Shown: positions 1-6,707 of the stretch, in pieces
Position numbering within the stretch: the stretch's first letter is position 1
Layout: every line of letters begins with the position of its first letter
Source: Clostridiales bacterium
GTDB lineage: Bacteria > Bacillota > Clostridia > Monoglobales > Monoglobaceae
NCBI GenBank assembly: GCA_019419865.1
Contig: JAHZIG010000012.1
Coordinates: 1-64,000, forward strand
Reading direction: 5' to 3'
DNA: 64,000 bases
The notes under the pieces: model-generated
Seen by the model: the letters and a program-made list of their open reading frames with translations, nothing else
Told to the model about the DNA's origin: nothing
Database searches by the model: none
Made by a program: the position numbers and the translations under genes

Positions 1-753
1 TTCGACCTGCAAACGCTCTGCGGCAAGGAGGACAGGTTCTCGACCAGCGGACTTGTGGGCAAGCGGATGAACATCAACGGCGACCAGCGGAGCGACGAGA
101 TCGAGACGACCTCGATGTTCAAAATGCTGACCGGCGGGGATTCGATCAAGGTGGAACCCAAGGGCAAACAGGCGTTCGCCTACAAATACTGCGGCGGACT
201 ATTATTCGCCTGCAACGACCTCCCGGCGTTCAGCACGGACAAAGGCGGATATATGTTCGACCGGTTCTGCATAATCCCCTGCGACCACATAATCCCCGAG
301 GACAAACGGGACCGCGAACTTCTGGACAAACTAAAACGGGAGTCGGACGGGATATTCCTCTGGGCGCTCGAAGGATTAAAAAGGCTGATCAAAAACGGCT
401 TCAAATTCACGCCCTGCCTCAGATCCGAAGAGACGCTCGACGACTACGCCGACCGCCTCGACAGCGTGGGCGAATATCTGCGCCTCTACTGCGAGGTGAC
501 GGACGATCCGAAGGATAGGATCGCGAAGTCGAATTTAGACTTCAAGTATGAAAAATGGGCGCTCGAAAACGAACGCCGCCCGGTAGGGAAGCGGAATATG
601 ATAAGCAGGCTTGCCAAACATGGCGTGGGGCATAGGAAGCGGTATTGTGGCTATCCGTGTTACATATATATCAAACCTAGAAATAAATTCCTATTAGACG
701 TAGAGGAATTAGATCACACGTACTTACCTAAAACATTTGAAAATACATATTAA
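1..753 (+). CDS. Phage/plasmid P4-family primase-helicase, 3' part
   Basis: The reading frame is open from base 1, so the gene begins outside the window; 250 residues are visible. They match the C-terminal half of P4-type primase/SF3 helicase proteins: a 'GDSIKVEPKGK' stretch, a 'LLFACNDLP' strand (sensor-like region), a 'DRFCIIPCDH' segment and a 'FLWALEGLKRLI' helix. In the family this part is the ATP-driven helicase that opens DNA at the element's own origin. A hairpin terminator follows the stop, then an iteron-like array. The last 50 codons are more AT-rich than the rest. It marks the end of an integrated phage, plasmid or conjugative element; the Walker A part lies upstream and is not seen. 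Confidence 0.85.
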   Translation, partial: FDLQTLCGKEDRFSTSGLVGKRMNINGDQRSDEIETTSMFKMLTGGDSIKVEPKGKQAFAYKYCGGLLFACNDLPAFSTDKGGYMFDRFCIIPCDHIIPEDKRDRELLDKLKRESDGIFLWALEGLKRLIKNGFKFTPCLRSEETLDDYADRLDSVGEYLRLYCEVTDDPKDRIAKSNLDFKYEKWALENERRPVGKRNMISRLAKHGVGHRKRYCGYPCYIYIKPRNKFLLDVEELDHTYLPKTFENTY

Positions 754-763
754 AACTTGTATT

Positions 764-788
764 AGAGCGGTAACCATACCGCTCTTCT
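764..788 (+). terminator. Hairpin terminator after the primase gene
   Basis: A perfect 9-bp stem (AGAGCGGTA / TACCGCTCT) with a 4-base loop lies 10 bases after the stop codon. The T-tail is weak (TCTAT), so termination may be partial. Confidence 0.6.
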
Positions 789-842
789 ATGTTGTATGAT
801 ATAGTTGTCGCTATTTTGCGTTCCGAATACTATCTAAAAATA

Positions 843-1080
843 AAAGTCACTAGAAAAACAACGTTTTCACGGGCTTTCAGGATTTCTAGTGACTTTCCCA
901 AGATTTACCACTATTACAATTGCATTAAATGTCCGAAATCCGAGTGACGTCGCTTTTTGTCTAGTGAGTTTTCAGACGGTTTTAGTGACTGTTTAGTGAT
1001 AGTTTTTTTAGAAAAGTCACTAGAAAAAACAACGTTTTCACGGTGGTTTACAAGCTCCGTGGTGATATAAGTGATATTTT
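843..1080. repeat. Iteron-like array of TAGTGACT motifs
   Basis: The octamer TAGTGACT or its complement AGTCACTA occurs at 845-852, 887-894, 983-990 and 1015-1022, with near copies at 962-969 (TAGTGAGT) and 994-1000 (TAGTGAT). The first pair forms a 14-bp inverted repeat (843-856 with 883-896). A block containing AGTCACTAGAAAAA and then CAACGTTTTCACGG is directly repeated at about 843-872 and 1013-1043. Directly downstream (about 1077-1150) is a nearly pure A/T tract. Iterons plus an A/T tract beside a replicative primase-helicase is the arrangement of an iteron-type replication origin; this function is inferred. Confidence 0.55.
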
Positions 1081-1171
1081 TTTTAATATCGTAAAATAAA
1101 ATAAAAAAATAAATAAATATATAATAAAAAAATATATATAAAAGAATAGAGAAAAACGTCACCAAACCTAA

Positions 1172-1260
1172 CGTAGAGATTAGAGATTAGCGAATAGCGA
1201 ATAGGAGGTAAAATTTCTTTCTTTAACGCCTGACGATTATGTTTGCGAAAAGGGAATACG
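1172..1260 (+). repeat. Partial copy of the heptamer-rich palindromic repeat
   Basis: This segment matches the left half of the repeat at 1675-1855: the same heptamer run (GATTAGC/GAATAGC), then GGTAAAATTT, then a 'TTTAACGCC-GACG-TTTGCG-GGAATAC' core with some substitutions. The right half and its terminal inverted repeat are missing, so it looks like a truncated copy. Confidence 0.65.
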
Positions 1261-1341
1261 TTGTAAAAGAATTGTAAATTGACGGATTACGTCGAATGCT
1301 ATATAATTATCGTTAGCAGATTAGAGGTAATTGAAGGACGG

Positions 1342-1361
1342 GCAGGCGTCGCCTGCTTTTT
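1342..1361 (+). terminator. Rho-independent terminator hairpin
   Basis: A GC-rich stem GCAGGCG / CGCCTGC with a minimal loop is followed directly by five T residues. No plus-strand gene ends immediately before it, so it closes either a read-through transcript from the primase region or an unrecognised small RNA. Confidence 0.65.
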
Positions 1362-1482
1362 GTTTTGGGTTTCTTTAGCGATCATATCATAAAGCCGCAT
1401 TAAATATGAGCAGAATGTTTTCGTATCTTAGCTATATTACCATCTCCTAAGTTGCATTGGCAACAGGAAGGGGGTGAAGCTT

Positions 1483-1557
1483 ATGTGGAAAATATTACTC
1501 AAAGTAATTGTTTCTGTTATCATATTTTTGATAACAGTTTCCATAAAGGCAATGTAA
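1483..1557 (+). CDS. 24-residue hydrophobic peptide, candidate type I toxin
   Basis: The ATG is 7 bases behind a strong ribosome-binding site (GGAAGGGGG, 1467-1475). The 24-residue product begins MWKILLKVIV, is one hydrophobic segment and ends SIKAM, resembling the short membrane toxins of Fst/TxpA/holin-like type I systems. Upstream is a small hairpin GTTGC-ATTG-GCAAC (1451-1464), such as shields the start site in some of these mRNAs. Just past the stop lies CCGCC...GGCGG, and from the other side a consensus promoter fires towards the gene, giving the convergent antisense layout of such modules. No family match could be tested; the call rests on size, hydrophobicity and context. Confidence 0.5.
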   Translation: MWKILLKVIVSVIIFLITVSIKAM

Positions 1558-1639
1558 CCGCCCTCGGTGAAGTGAACCCAAAAACGGCGGCTATATTCGT
1601 AGTCGTTTTTTGAGGATAACCGTAAACAGTTCCCTTTCT
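1514..1639 (-). ncRNA. Candidate antisense RNA antitoxin
   Basis: A consensus promoter on the minus strand (1646-1674) predicts a transcript starting near 1639 that runs through CCGCC/GGCGG and overlaps the 3' part of the 24-residue peptide gene. Its 3' end is unknown; the AT-rich hairpin CTGTTATCA / TGATAACAG at 1514-1537 is one possible endpoint. Overlap with the toxin mRNA 3' end is the arrangement seen in TxpA/RatA-type pairs. Confidence 0.45.
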
Positions 1640-1645
1640 GCTTTT

Positions 1646-1674
1646 ATTATACATCAAAATTTTTGTATTGTCAA
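1646..1674 (-). promoter_or_regulatory. Consensus sigma-A promoter for the antisense RNA
   Basis: Read on the minus strand the site is TTGACA (1674-1669), 17 bases, TATAAT (1651-1646): both hexamers match the consensus perfectly with ideal spacing. No minus-strand protein gene lies downstream, which argues for an RNA product. The -35 hexamer abuts the end of the palindromic repeat at 1675. Confidence 0.8.
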
Positions 1675-1855
1675 CAACATAGAGATTAGCGATTAGCGAA
1701 TAGGGGGGTAAAATTTGCCGCTGTAACGCCCGACGGCTTTGTTTGCGGAAAATGGAATACTTTTGTTTTCCTATCACGCTACAGAAGCCGTTTAAGCGTT
1801 ACAGAAGCTCTTTACGCTCCTATTCGCTAATCGCTAATTCCTAATCTCTATGTTG
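1675..1855. repeat. Palindromic heptamer-rich repeat, copy A (complete)
   Basis: The element is bounded by a perfect 15-base inverted repeat CAACATAGAGATTAG / CTAATCTCTATGTTG. Inside each arm is a short run of the degenerate heptamer GATTAGC/GAATAGC. The core (CCGCTGTAACGCCCGACG, then TTTGCGGAAAATGGAATAC) recurs in opposite orientation in copy B and in part at 1172-1260. It encodes nothing recognisable. It resembles a MITE-like or REP-like non-autonomous repeat; whether it moves is unknown. Confidence 0.75.
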
Positions 1856-1881
1856 ATTTCTCAGCCCGCGTGTGTTATACT
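1853..1881 (+). promoter_or_regulatory. Promoter for the yfcE-like gene
   Basis: TTGATT (1853-1858), 17 bases, TATACT (1876-1881). The first three bases of the -35 hexamer are the last three of repeat copy A, so the repeat end contributes to the promoter. This promoter and the antisense promoter at 1646-1674 face outward from the two ends of the repeat. Confidence 0.6.
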
Positions 1882-1971
1882 TATGTCAAAGGCGGAGATT
1901 CGCCGCGCGAAATTTAATGTTCGATCGCGGCGTTTTGACGAATGAGAAAATGAAAGTAGGAGCGGCGGCGT

Positions 1972-2448
1972 ATGAAAGCTATAGTTTTAAGCGACTCTCA
2001 CGGCGGTTTTTCGGGGATAATGGATATAATCCTGCGCGAGAGGGAACTCGGAAATATCGATCTGATCGTCCACGCCGGGGATATTCAGGCGGACGTGGAC
2101 AGTATATTATTCTCTTTTCCCGATATCAAATGCGAATACGTGCTCGGCAACAACGACTGGAGGATAACCGACGTTCCTTTTCAGCGGCTCTTTACGTTCG
2201 GCGGCAAGAAGATATTTTTGACTCACGGCCATAAATACGGGGTCAAATCCACGCTGTATAACCTGAGAAGCAAGGCGCGGGACGTCGGCGCGGATATCTG
2301 CATATTCGGACATACGCATATCCCGCATCTTCAGACCGAGGACGGGATACTTATGTTCAATCCCGGGAGCTCCTACAGGACTTACGGCGTCTTGAAGATA
2401 GACGAGAACGGTAATATCGACGCGGAGATCAAGCAACGTAGAGAATAG
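1972..2448 (+). CDS. yfcE: YfcE/MJ0936-type metallophosphoesterase
   Basis: A 158-residue calcineurin-like phosphodiesterase of the YfcE/MJ0936 family, which hydrolyses phosphodiesters with two bound metal ions. The metal ligands are all visible: D8 and H10 in 'DSHGG', D37 in 'HAGD', N60/N61 and D62 in 'GNNDW', H85 in 'THGH' and H114/H116 in 'FGHTH'. The length is typical. The ATG follows GTAGGAG with 9 bases spacing. The last codons and the stop (RRE-stop) lie inside the repeat at 2435-2615, so the natural C-terminus has been replaced or trimmed by the repeat. The physiological substrate is unknown. Confidence 0.9.
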   Translation: MKAIVLSDSHGGFSGIMDIILRERELGNIDLIVHAGDIQADVDSILFSFPDIKCEYVLGNNDWRITDVPFQRLFTFGGKKIFLTHGHKYGVKSTLYNLRSKARDVGADICIFGHTHIPHLQTEDGILMFNPGSSYRTYGVLKIDENGNIDAEIKQRRE

Positions 2449-2615
2449 CGATTAGCGAATAGCGAATAGGAAGCCTAATACGTTTCTGTAACGTTAAAAA
2501 CGGTTTCTAAGCCGTTTAGGAAAACAGGGTATTCCATTTCCGCAAGCAAAGGCGTCGGGCGTTACAGCGGCGGATTTCACCGCCTAATCGCTATTCGCTA
2601 ATCGCTAATCGCTAC
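2435..2615. repeat. Palindromic heptamer-rich repeat, copy B
   Basis: About 180 bases that align with copy A when reverse-complemented: heptamer arms (GAATAGC GATTAGC GAATAGC) at both ends and the core GGTATTCCATTT-CGCAAGCAAAGGCGTCGGGCGTTACAGCGGCGG in two parts. It fills the whole gap between yfcE and coaX: its left end carries the stop codon of yfcE and its right end touches the coaX ribosome-binding site. Confidence 0.75.
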
Positions 2616-2633
2616 GAAGGGGGAGATATATAA

Positions 2634-3404
2634 ATGATTTTAGCGATAGACGTAGGAAACACAAATATAGTGGTCGCCTTATACGGCGAGACGGAGCGCA
2701 TAAGAAGCTGGAGGATGGCGACCGACAAGAGCAAGGCTTCGGACGAGCTGGGTATGCTCATACTCCAGTTTCTGCATCACGAGGGCGTGGCGCCGTCCGA
2801 GATTGACGACGTTATCATAGCTTCGGTCGTGCCGCCGGTCATGCACTCGCTTAATAACGCGGTGAGAAGGTATTTAGAGTGCGAGCCGATCATAGTCGGA
2901 CCCGGGATAAAGACCGGGATGAATATCAAGATGGACAACCCGAAGGAGCTGGGCGCGGACAGGATAGTCAACGCGGTCGCGGCGCTTAACAGATACGGCG
3001 CGCCGGTCATAATAGTAGACTTCGGAACGGCCACGACGTTCTGCGCGATAGACCGGGACGGGAACTATGCGGGAGGCGTGATAACGGCCGGGATCAAGAT
3101 ATCGATGGACGCGCTGTTCGAGCGGGCTTCAAAACTGCCAAAGGTCGAGATAATCCGACCCGCGGGCGTACTCGGCAAAAACACGGTCGCGTCTATGCAG
3201 AGCGGGGCGATATTCGGTCAGGCGGGTCAGGTCGACGGCATAGTCCGCCGCATTAAGAAGGAGATAGGCGAGGAGGCCAAGGTCGTGGCGACCGGCGGAC
3301 TGGCCAAGATGATCGCGCCCGAGAGCGAGGAGATAGATATAGTCGACAGAATGCTCACCCTCGACGGGCTTAAGTTGCTTTACGATAAAAATAAATCGGA
3401 ATGA
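2634..3404 (+). CDS. coaX: Type III pantothenate kinase CoaX
   Basis: A 256-residue type III pantothenate kinase, catalysing ATP-dependent phosphorylation of pantothenate, the first step of coenzyme A synthesis. The N-terminal 'DVGNTN' phosphate-binding loop (from D6), 'GADRIVNA' and 'DFGTATTF' motifs of the ASKHA-fold family are present and the length is normal. The ATG follows a strong GAAGGGGGAG site. This family is insensitive to CoA feedback in characterised members. The 3' end (codons for LLYDKNKSE) is the first unit of a short tandem repeat that continues past the stop. Malic enzyme follows 107 bases downstream on the same strand. Confidence 0.95.
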   Translation: MILAIDVGNTNIVVALYGETERIRSWRMATDKSKASDELGMLILQFLHHEGVAPSEIDDVIIASVVPPVMHSLNNAVRRYLECEPIIVGPGIKTGMNIKMDNPKELGADRIVNAVAALNRYGAPVIIVDFGTATTFCAIDRDGNYAGGVITAGIKISMDALFERASKLPKVEIIRPAGVLGKNTVASMQSGAIFGQAGQVDGIVRRIKKEIGEEAKVVATGGLAKMIAPESEEIDIVDRMLTLDGLKLLYDKNKSE

Positions 3405-3499
3405 TCGAGAATGAAATAGCTTACGATAAAAATAAGTGAGAATGATCGAGAAGATACTGCTTTACGATAAAAATTAATCGGAATAACCGAGAATGATAA
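3377..3499 (+). repeat. Three tandem copies of the coaX 3' end
   Basis: Units start at 3377, 3419 and 3459 (spacing 42 and 40 bases), each containing a version of GC(T)TTACGATAAAAAT followed by a GAAT(G/A)A(T/C)CGAGAA block. Unit 1 is the last coding part of coaX including its stop; units 2 and 3 are non-coding, diverged copies. The pattern suggests slipped-strand duplication at the gene end. Confidence 0.8.
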
Positions 3500-3511
3500 G
3501 GAGACAGAGAT

Positions 3512-4669
3512 ATGGATTACAACAAGATGGCGATAGAACTGCATAAGAAGCTGAGAGGAAAGATCGAGGTGAGCGCGCGCGCCGCGACGAGCAACAAAGA
3601 CGAGCTGTCCACGGCGTACACGCCGGGCGTGGCCGAGCCCTGCCGCGAGATAGCTAAGGATATACGCAAGGTCTACGACTACACTCGTAAGGGGAATTTG
3701 GTCGCGGTCGTGACCGACGGCAGCGCCGTGCTCGGACTCGGAAATATCGGCCCCGAAGCCGGTATGCCGGTAATGGAGGGCAAGTGCGTGTTGTTTAAGA
3801 ATTTCGCGGGGATCGACGCGTTCCCGATCTGCCTCGATACGAACGACGTGGACGAGATAGTAAACACGGTCAAGAATATAGCGCCCACTTTCGGCGGGAT
3901 CAATTTAGAGGACATCTCCGCGCCGCGCTGTTTTGAGATAGAAAAGCGGCTCCAGGACGAGCTGGATATACCTGTGTTCCACGACGACCAGCACGGAACG
4001 GCCATAGTCGTATCGGCGGGGATACTCAACGCGCTGAGAGTGGTCGGCAAGGATATAAAGAGCGTTAAGATAGTGATAAACGGAGCGGGCAGCGCGGGGA
4101 TAGCGATCTGCAAAATGCTGATGAACATCGGCGCGGAGGACGTGACGCTGGTCGATAGAGTCGGGGTTATCTGCGAGGGTATGCAGGGGCTCAACAGCGA
4201 ACAGATCAAGATGTCCAGGGTCACCAACCGCAGAAAGGCGACCGGCAGGCTCGAGGACGTGATGAGAGGGGCGGACGTATTTATCGGCGTTTCGGCGCCC
4301 AACGTGGTCTCTCAGGAGATGGTCGAGAGCATGAACGCGGACGCTATCGTCTTCGCAATGGCCAACCCGGTCCCCGAGATCATGCCCGACCTCGCCAAAG
4401 CGGCGGGGGCGCGGGTCGTAGGCACGGGGCGTTCGGACTTCCCGAACCAGATAAACAACGTGCTGGCTTTCCCGGGGATATTTCGCGGGGCGCTCGACGC
4501 TATGGCGGGGAGCATAACCGAGGAGATGAAGGTCGCGGCCTGCAAGGCCTTAGCCGATCTGATAAGCGACGACGAGCTGGGCGAGGAGAATATAATCCCC
4601 AAGGCGTTCGATAAGAGGGTGAGCCCCGCGGTCGCCAAGGCCGTAGCCGAGGCGTGGAAAAGGGGATAA
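3512..4669 (+). CDS. Malic enzyme, short form (oxaloacetate-decarboxylating)
   Basis: A 385-residue malic enzyme that converts L-malate to pyruvate and CO2 with NAD(P)+ reduction. Hallmarks are 'YTPGVAEPC' (catalytic Tyr about 36), 'GNIGPEAGMPVMEGK' (catalytic Lys 91), 'FHDDQHGTA' with metal-binding acids, and a dinucleotide fold at 'GAGSAGIA'. The length fits the short bacterial class without a phosphotransacetylase domain. The ATG has an AAGGAGA site 8 bases upstream. Cofactor preference cannot be read with certainty. It links C4 acids, including the product of the fumarase at 56050, to the pyruvate used by PFOR and PFL. Confidence 0.95.
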   Translation: MDYNKMAIELHKKLRGKIEVSARAATSNKDELSTAYTPGVAEPCREIAKDIRKVYDYTRKGNLVAVVTDGSAVLGLGNIGPEAGMPVMEGKCVLFKNFAGIDAFPICLDTNDVDEIVNTVKNIAPTFGGINLEDISAPRCFEIEKRLQDELDIPVFHDDQHGTAIVVSAGILNALRVVGKDIKSVKIVINGAGSAGIAICKMLMNIGAEDVTLVDRVGVICEGMQGLNSEQIKMSRVTNRRKATGRLEDVMRGADVFIGVSAPNVVSQEMVESMNADAIVFAMANPVPEIMPDLAKAAGARVVGTGRSDFPNQINNVLAFPGIFRGALDAMAGSITEEMKVAACKALADLISDDELGEENIIPKAFDKRVSPAVAKAVAEAWKRG

Positions 4670-4703
4670 CGTTTTAATATAAATATAGGGAGGTATCTTT
4701 GTT

Positions 4704-6125
4704 ATGAAAAAATTTTTGACTGCATTTATACTTGCGGCGCTGACGATAGTATCGATATCCGCGGCGGCGGCCGAGTCCGAGCTTACGGGTTCGTGGGAAG
4801 GCTGGTACTACGCGGCTCAGGGGCAGACCGGATTGACGCTTACGATAAACGAGGACAATACCGGGGCGTTTGAGTTCTATAATATGCCCGGCAGATCGAA
4901 CGCTAAAAGCGGTTCGTACGAGGTAAGCGTAAGCGAAAGCGGCGGAGTCGTTACCGTGACCGCAGGCGAGTGGATCGAGGAAGCGCCGGGATATTTGACG
5001 GTCGATCTTACGGGAACGGTTGAGAACGGATGTTTTACGGGCACGGTAGACGGAAACGACTGGCAGTTTGAACTGTATAAAAATAACGAGAGCTATCAGC
5101 AGGTCGCGGACAGCGTCTATGAGAATCATAAATACGAAGTGATAACGAACGGTCTGACCTGGGAACAGGCAAAGGAGAAATGCGAAGAGATGGGCGGCCA
5201 TCTTGTCGCGATAAACTCGGAGGGAGAACAAATGTTTATAGAAAAACTTTTGGCGGACTCAGTCCTGGGAGAGTCGGACGACGCTTGGATAGGACTCTCC
5301 AGAGACCTCGACGAGTTCTCGACCTGGGTTACGGGCGAGCCTGTCGAATATTCCAACTGGGGCTATCCCCAGCCGGACGATCTCGGCGGGTCTCAGGATT
5401 ACGCGGTCATAACGAACGGAGACCGCGGCTCGGAGCAGGGGAGCTATTATATAGAACGGTACGAGTGGGACGACAATCGCGACGCCCGTAGACCGTATAT
5501 CTGCGAATGGGAGACCTGGACGGAGGCGGCGGAGTGGTCTACGCCCGAGCTTCAGGAGGCCGCGGAATACGATCTTATCCCGGACGTTTTGGTGGGCAAG
5601 GACATGACTCAGCCCATAACCCGCGGCGAATTCGCGGCCGTATCGGTCAAGCTGTTCGAGGCGATGACCGGCGGCAGAGCGGTGATGTCGTCCGAGTGCG
5701 GTTTTACCGATATAATGGATAACGAAAACAGGAACTATATCCTCAAGGCGTATAATATAGGAGCGGTCAACGGCGTAAGCGATACCGAGTACGCGCCGGA
5801 CGAGCTTTTGCAGAGGGAACAGCTCGCGGCGATGCTCTGCAGGGTGTATAAAAAGAGCGAGTGGCCGGATTGGACTCTTGAGACGGACGAGAATTATACG
5901 ATAAACTATTCGGGCGTTCAGAAGTTCGCGGACGACGAGCTGATATCGGATTACGCGAAGCCGAGCGTTTACTTCATGGTCAAGTACGGGGTCTTGAGCG
6001 GGGTCGGCGATAATAAATTCGCGCCCAAGAATTCCACTCCGGCGGAAGAGGCGGAGGGTTACGCGAACGCGACCCGCGAACAGGCTATAGCCATGTCGCT
6101 GAGGAGCTTTGAGAATTTGCAGTGA
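4704..6125 (+). CDS. Secreted protein with C-type lectin-like and SLH domains
   Basis: A 473-residue exported protein. Residues 1-23 form a Sec signal peptide. Residues about 25-127 are rich in beta strands, starting 'LTGSWEGWYYAAQGQTGLTL', of unassigned fold. Residues about 140-270 are a C-type lectin-like domain: 'LTWEQAKEKCEEMGGHLVAI', 'AWIGLSRD', 'WGYPQPDD' and final 'YICEWE'; only the outer cysteine pair (C159, C267) is present. Residues 280-470 contain S-layer-homology motifs ('TRGEFAAVSVKL', 'YNIGAVNGVSD', 'LQREQLAAMLCRV') that anchor proteins to cell-wall polymers. The ligand is unknown. The ATG follows a GGGAGG site 11 bases upstream. The gene ends before a strong terminator. Confidence 0.85.
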   Translation: MKKFLTAFILAALTIVSISAAAAESELTGSWEGWYYAAQGQTGLTLTINEDNTGAFEFYNMPGRSNAKSGSYEVSVSESGGVVTVTAGEWIEEAPGYLTVDLTGTVENGCFTGTVDGNDWQFELYKNNESYQQVADSVYENHKYEVITNGLTWEQAKEKCEEMGGHLVAINSEGEQMFIEKLLADSVLGESDDAWIGLSRDLDEFSTWVTGEPVEYSNWGYPQPDDLGGSQDYAVITNGDRGSEQGSYYIERYEWDDNRDARRPYICEWETWTEAAEWSTPELQEAAEYDLIPDVLVGKDMTQPITRGEFAAVSVKLFEAMTGGRAVMSSECGFTDIMDNENRNYILKAYNIGAVNGVSDTEYAPDELLQREQLAAMLCRVYKKSEWPDWTLETDENYTINYSGVQKFADDELISDYAKPSVYFMVKYGVLSGVGDNKFAPKNSTPAEEAEGYANATREQAIAMSLRSFENLQ

Positions 6126-6206
6126 TCGTATCTAAGAACGCTATTTTGTATTGAACTTTAAATTTGCGTATAATTGCATAACGCGAGAATAAAAACGCAA
6201 TAAACG

Positions 6207-6248
6207 GCTTGGCGCAAGCGGAAATACTCCGCGCGCCGGGCTTTTTTT
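6207..6248 (+). terminator. Rho-independent terminator after the lectin/SLH gene
   Basis: A 9-bp stem GCTTGGCGC / GCGCCGGGC (two G-U pairs) is followed by seven T residues. It lies between the convergent lectin/SLH gene and the XRE gene. Confidence 0.75.
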
Positions 6249-6253
6249 ACGCG

Positions 6254-6565
6254 CTATTTTTTTGTCTTAAGATATTTGATGTAATCGATGGCGTCCTGCT
6301 GTTTATCCTTGTCGAGAGATGAGAAGTCGCTGTTTATCGCCGCGACGATATCGCTCCGCCTGACCTCGGTCAGCCCGAAGAGATAGTCCAGCGACACGTC
6401 GAAGAACTTCGCGAGCGAAATTATCATATCGGCGTCGCGCGGGAAATGCTTGTCGGATTCGTAGTAGCTCAACATACGCAAAGAGACGTGTATATGTTCA
6501 GCGACGTCCTGCTGTCTCAGTTCTCTTTCCTCGCGTAAATATCTCAGTCTTTCTCCAAAAGTCAT
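6254..6565 (-). CDS. XRE-family transcriptional regulator
   Basis: A 103-residue regulator with an N-terminal Cro/C1-type helix-turn-helix at about residues 5-62 ('RLRYLREERELRQQDVAEHI', 'YYESDKHFPRD', 'FFDVSLDYLFGL') and a short C-terminal helix rich in Lys and Asp. It is divergent from the leucine-rich-repeat gene at 6751. The shared 185-base gap holds several palindromes of the TGAAA-N5-TTTCA type, one lying between the -35 and -10 of the LRR promoter. The likely role, inferred from layout, is repression of that promoter and perhaps of itself. No metabolite-binding or peptidase domain is present, so the inducing signal is not evident. Confidence 0.85.
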   Translation of the reverse strand: MTFGERLRYLREERELRQQDVAEHIHVSLRMLSYYESDKHFPRDADMIISLAKFFDVSLDYLFGLTEVRRSDIVAAINSDFSSLDKDKQQDAIDYIKYLKTKK

Positions 6566-6611
6566 AGGTCAGTTTCACATCCTTGTAGTATTAGCTTTAT
6601 TATATGGCATT

Positions 6612-6707
6612 ATTTCATTCTGATAATAAAATTGAAATAAAACTTCAAGCAACCCTTGACTTTGAAAATATATTTCAGTATAATTACATAAAAGAAATAA
6701 TATTTCA
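6612..6707. promoter_or_regulatory. Operator-like palindromes between XRE and LRR genes
   Basis: TGAAAATATATTTCA (6663-6677) lies exactly in the promoter spacer, and GAAATAATATTTC (6694-6706) is centred 30 bases downstream, about three helical turns. Outward half-sites ATTTCA (6612-6617) and TGAAAT (6633-6638) lie upstream. Repeated TGAAA/TTTCA half-sites on one face of the helix are typical of HTH repressor operators. Confidence 0.55.
6656..6684 (+). promoter_or_regulatory. Strong promoter for the first LRR gene
   Basis: TTGACT (6656-6661), 17 bases, TATAAT (6679-6684), nearly perfect consensus. The spacer is almost entirely one operator-like palindrome, so a bound regulator would block RNA polymerase. 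Confidence 0.8.

Larger units (their letters stand above)
754..1482. other. Non-coding stretch after the primase gene
   Basis: No credible protein gene is present. In order it holds a terminator, the iteron-like array, an A/T tract at about 1077-1150, a partial palindromic repeat (1172-1260) and a terminator-type hairpin at 1342-1361. Open frames here are A/T-run artefacts. Confidence 0.6.
1558..1971. other. Non-coding stretch between toxin peptide and yfcE
   Basis: It holds the antisense RNA region and its promoter, repeat copy A and the yfcE promoter. The open frame on the minus strand at 1520-1777 is not credible: it runs through the promoter and the repeat and has no ribosome-binding site. 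Confidence 0.6.

Noticed and set aside
914-1165. 83-codon minus-strand open frame rich in Tyr, Ile and Phe
   Set aside because: It is a reading of the A/T tract and iteron array; composition is that of an A/T run, with no start signal.
3377-3499. Three spaced repeats as a possible CRISPR array
   Set aside because: The units are directly tandem and diverged, with no unique spacers and no cas genes; the first unit is coding sequence of coaX.
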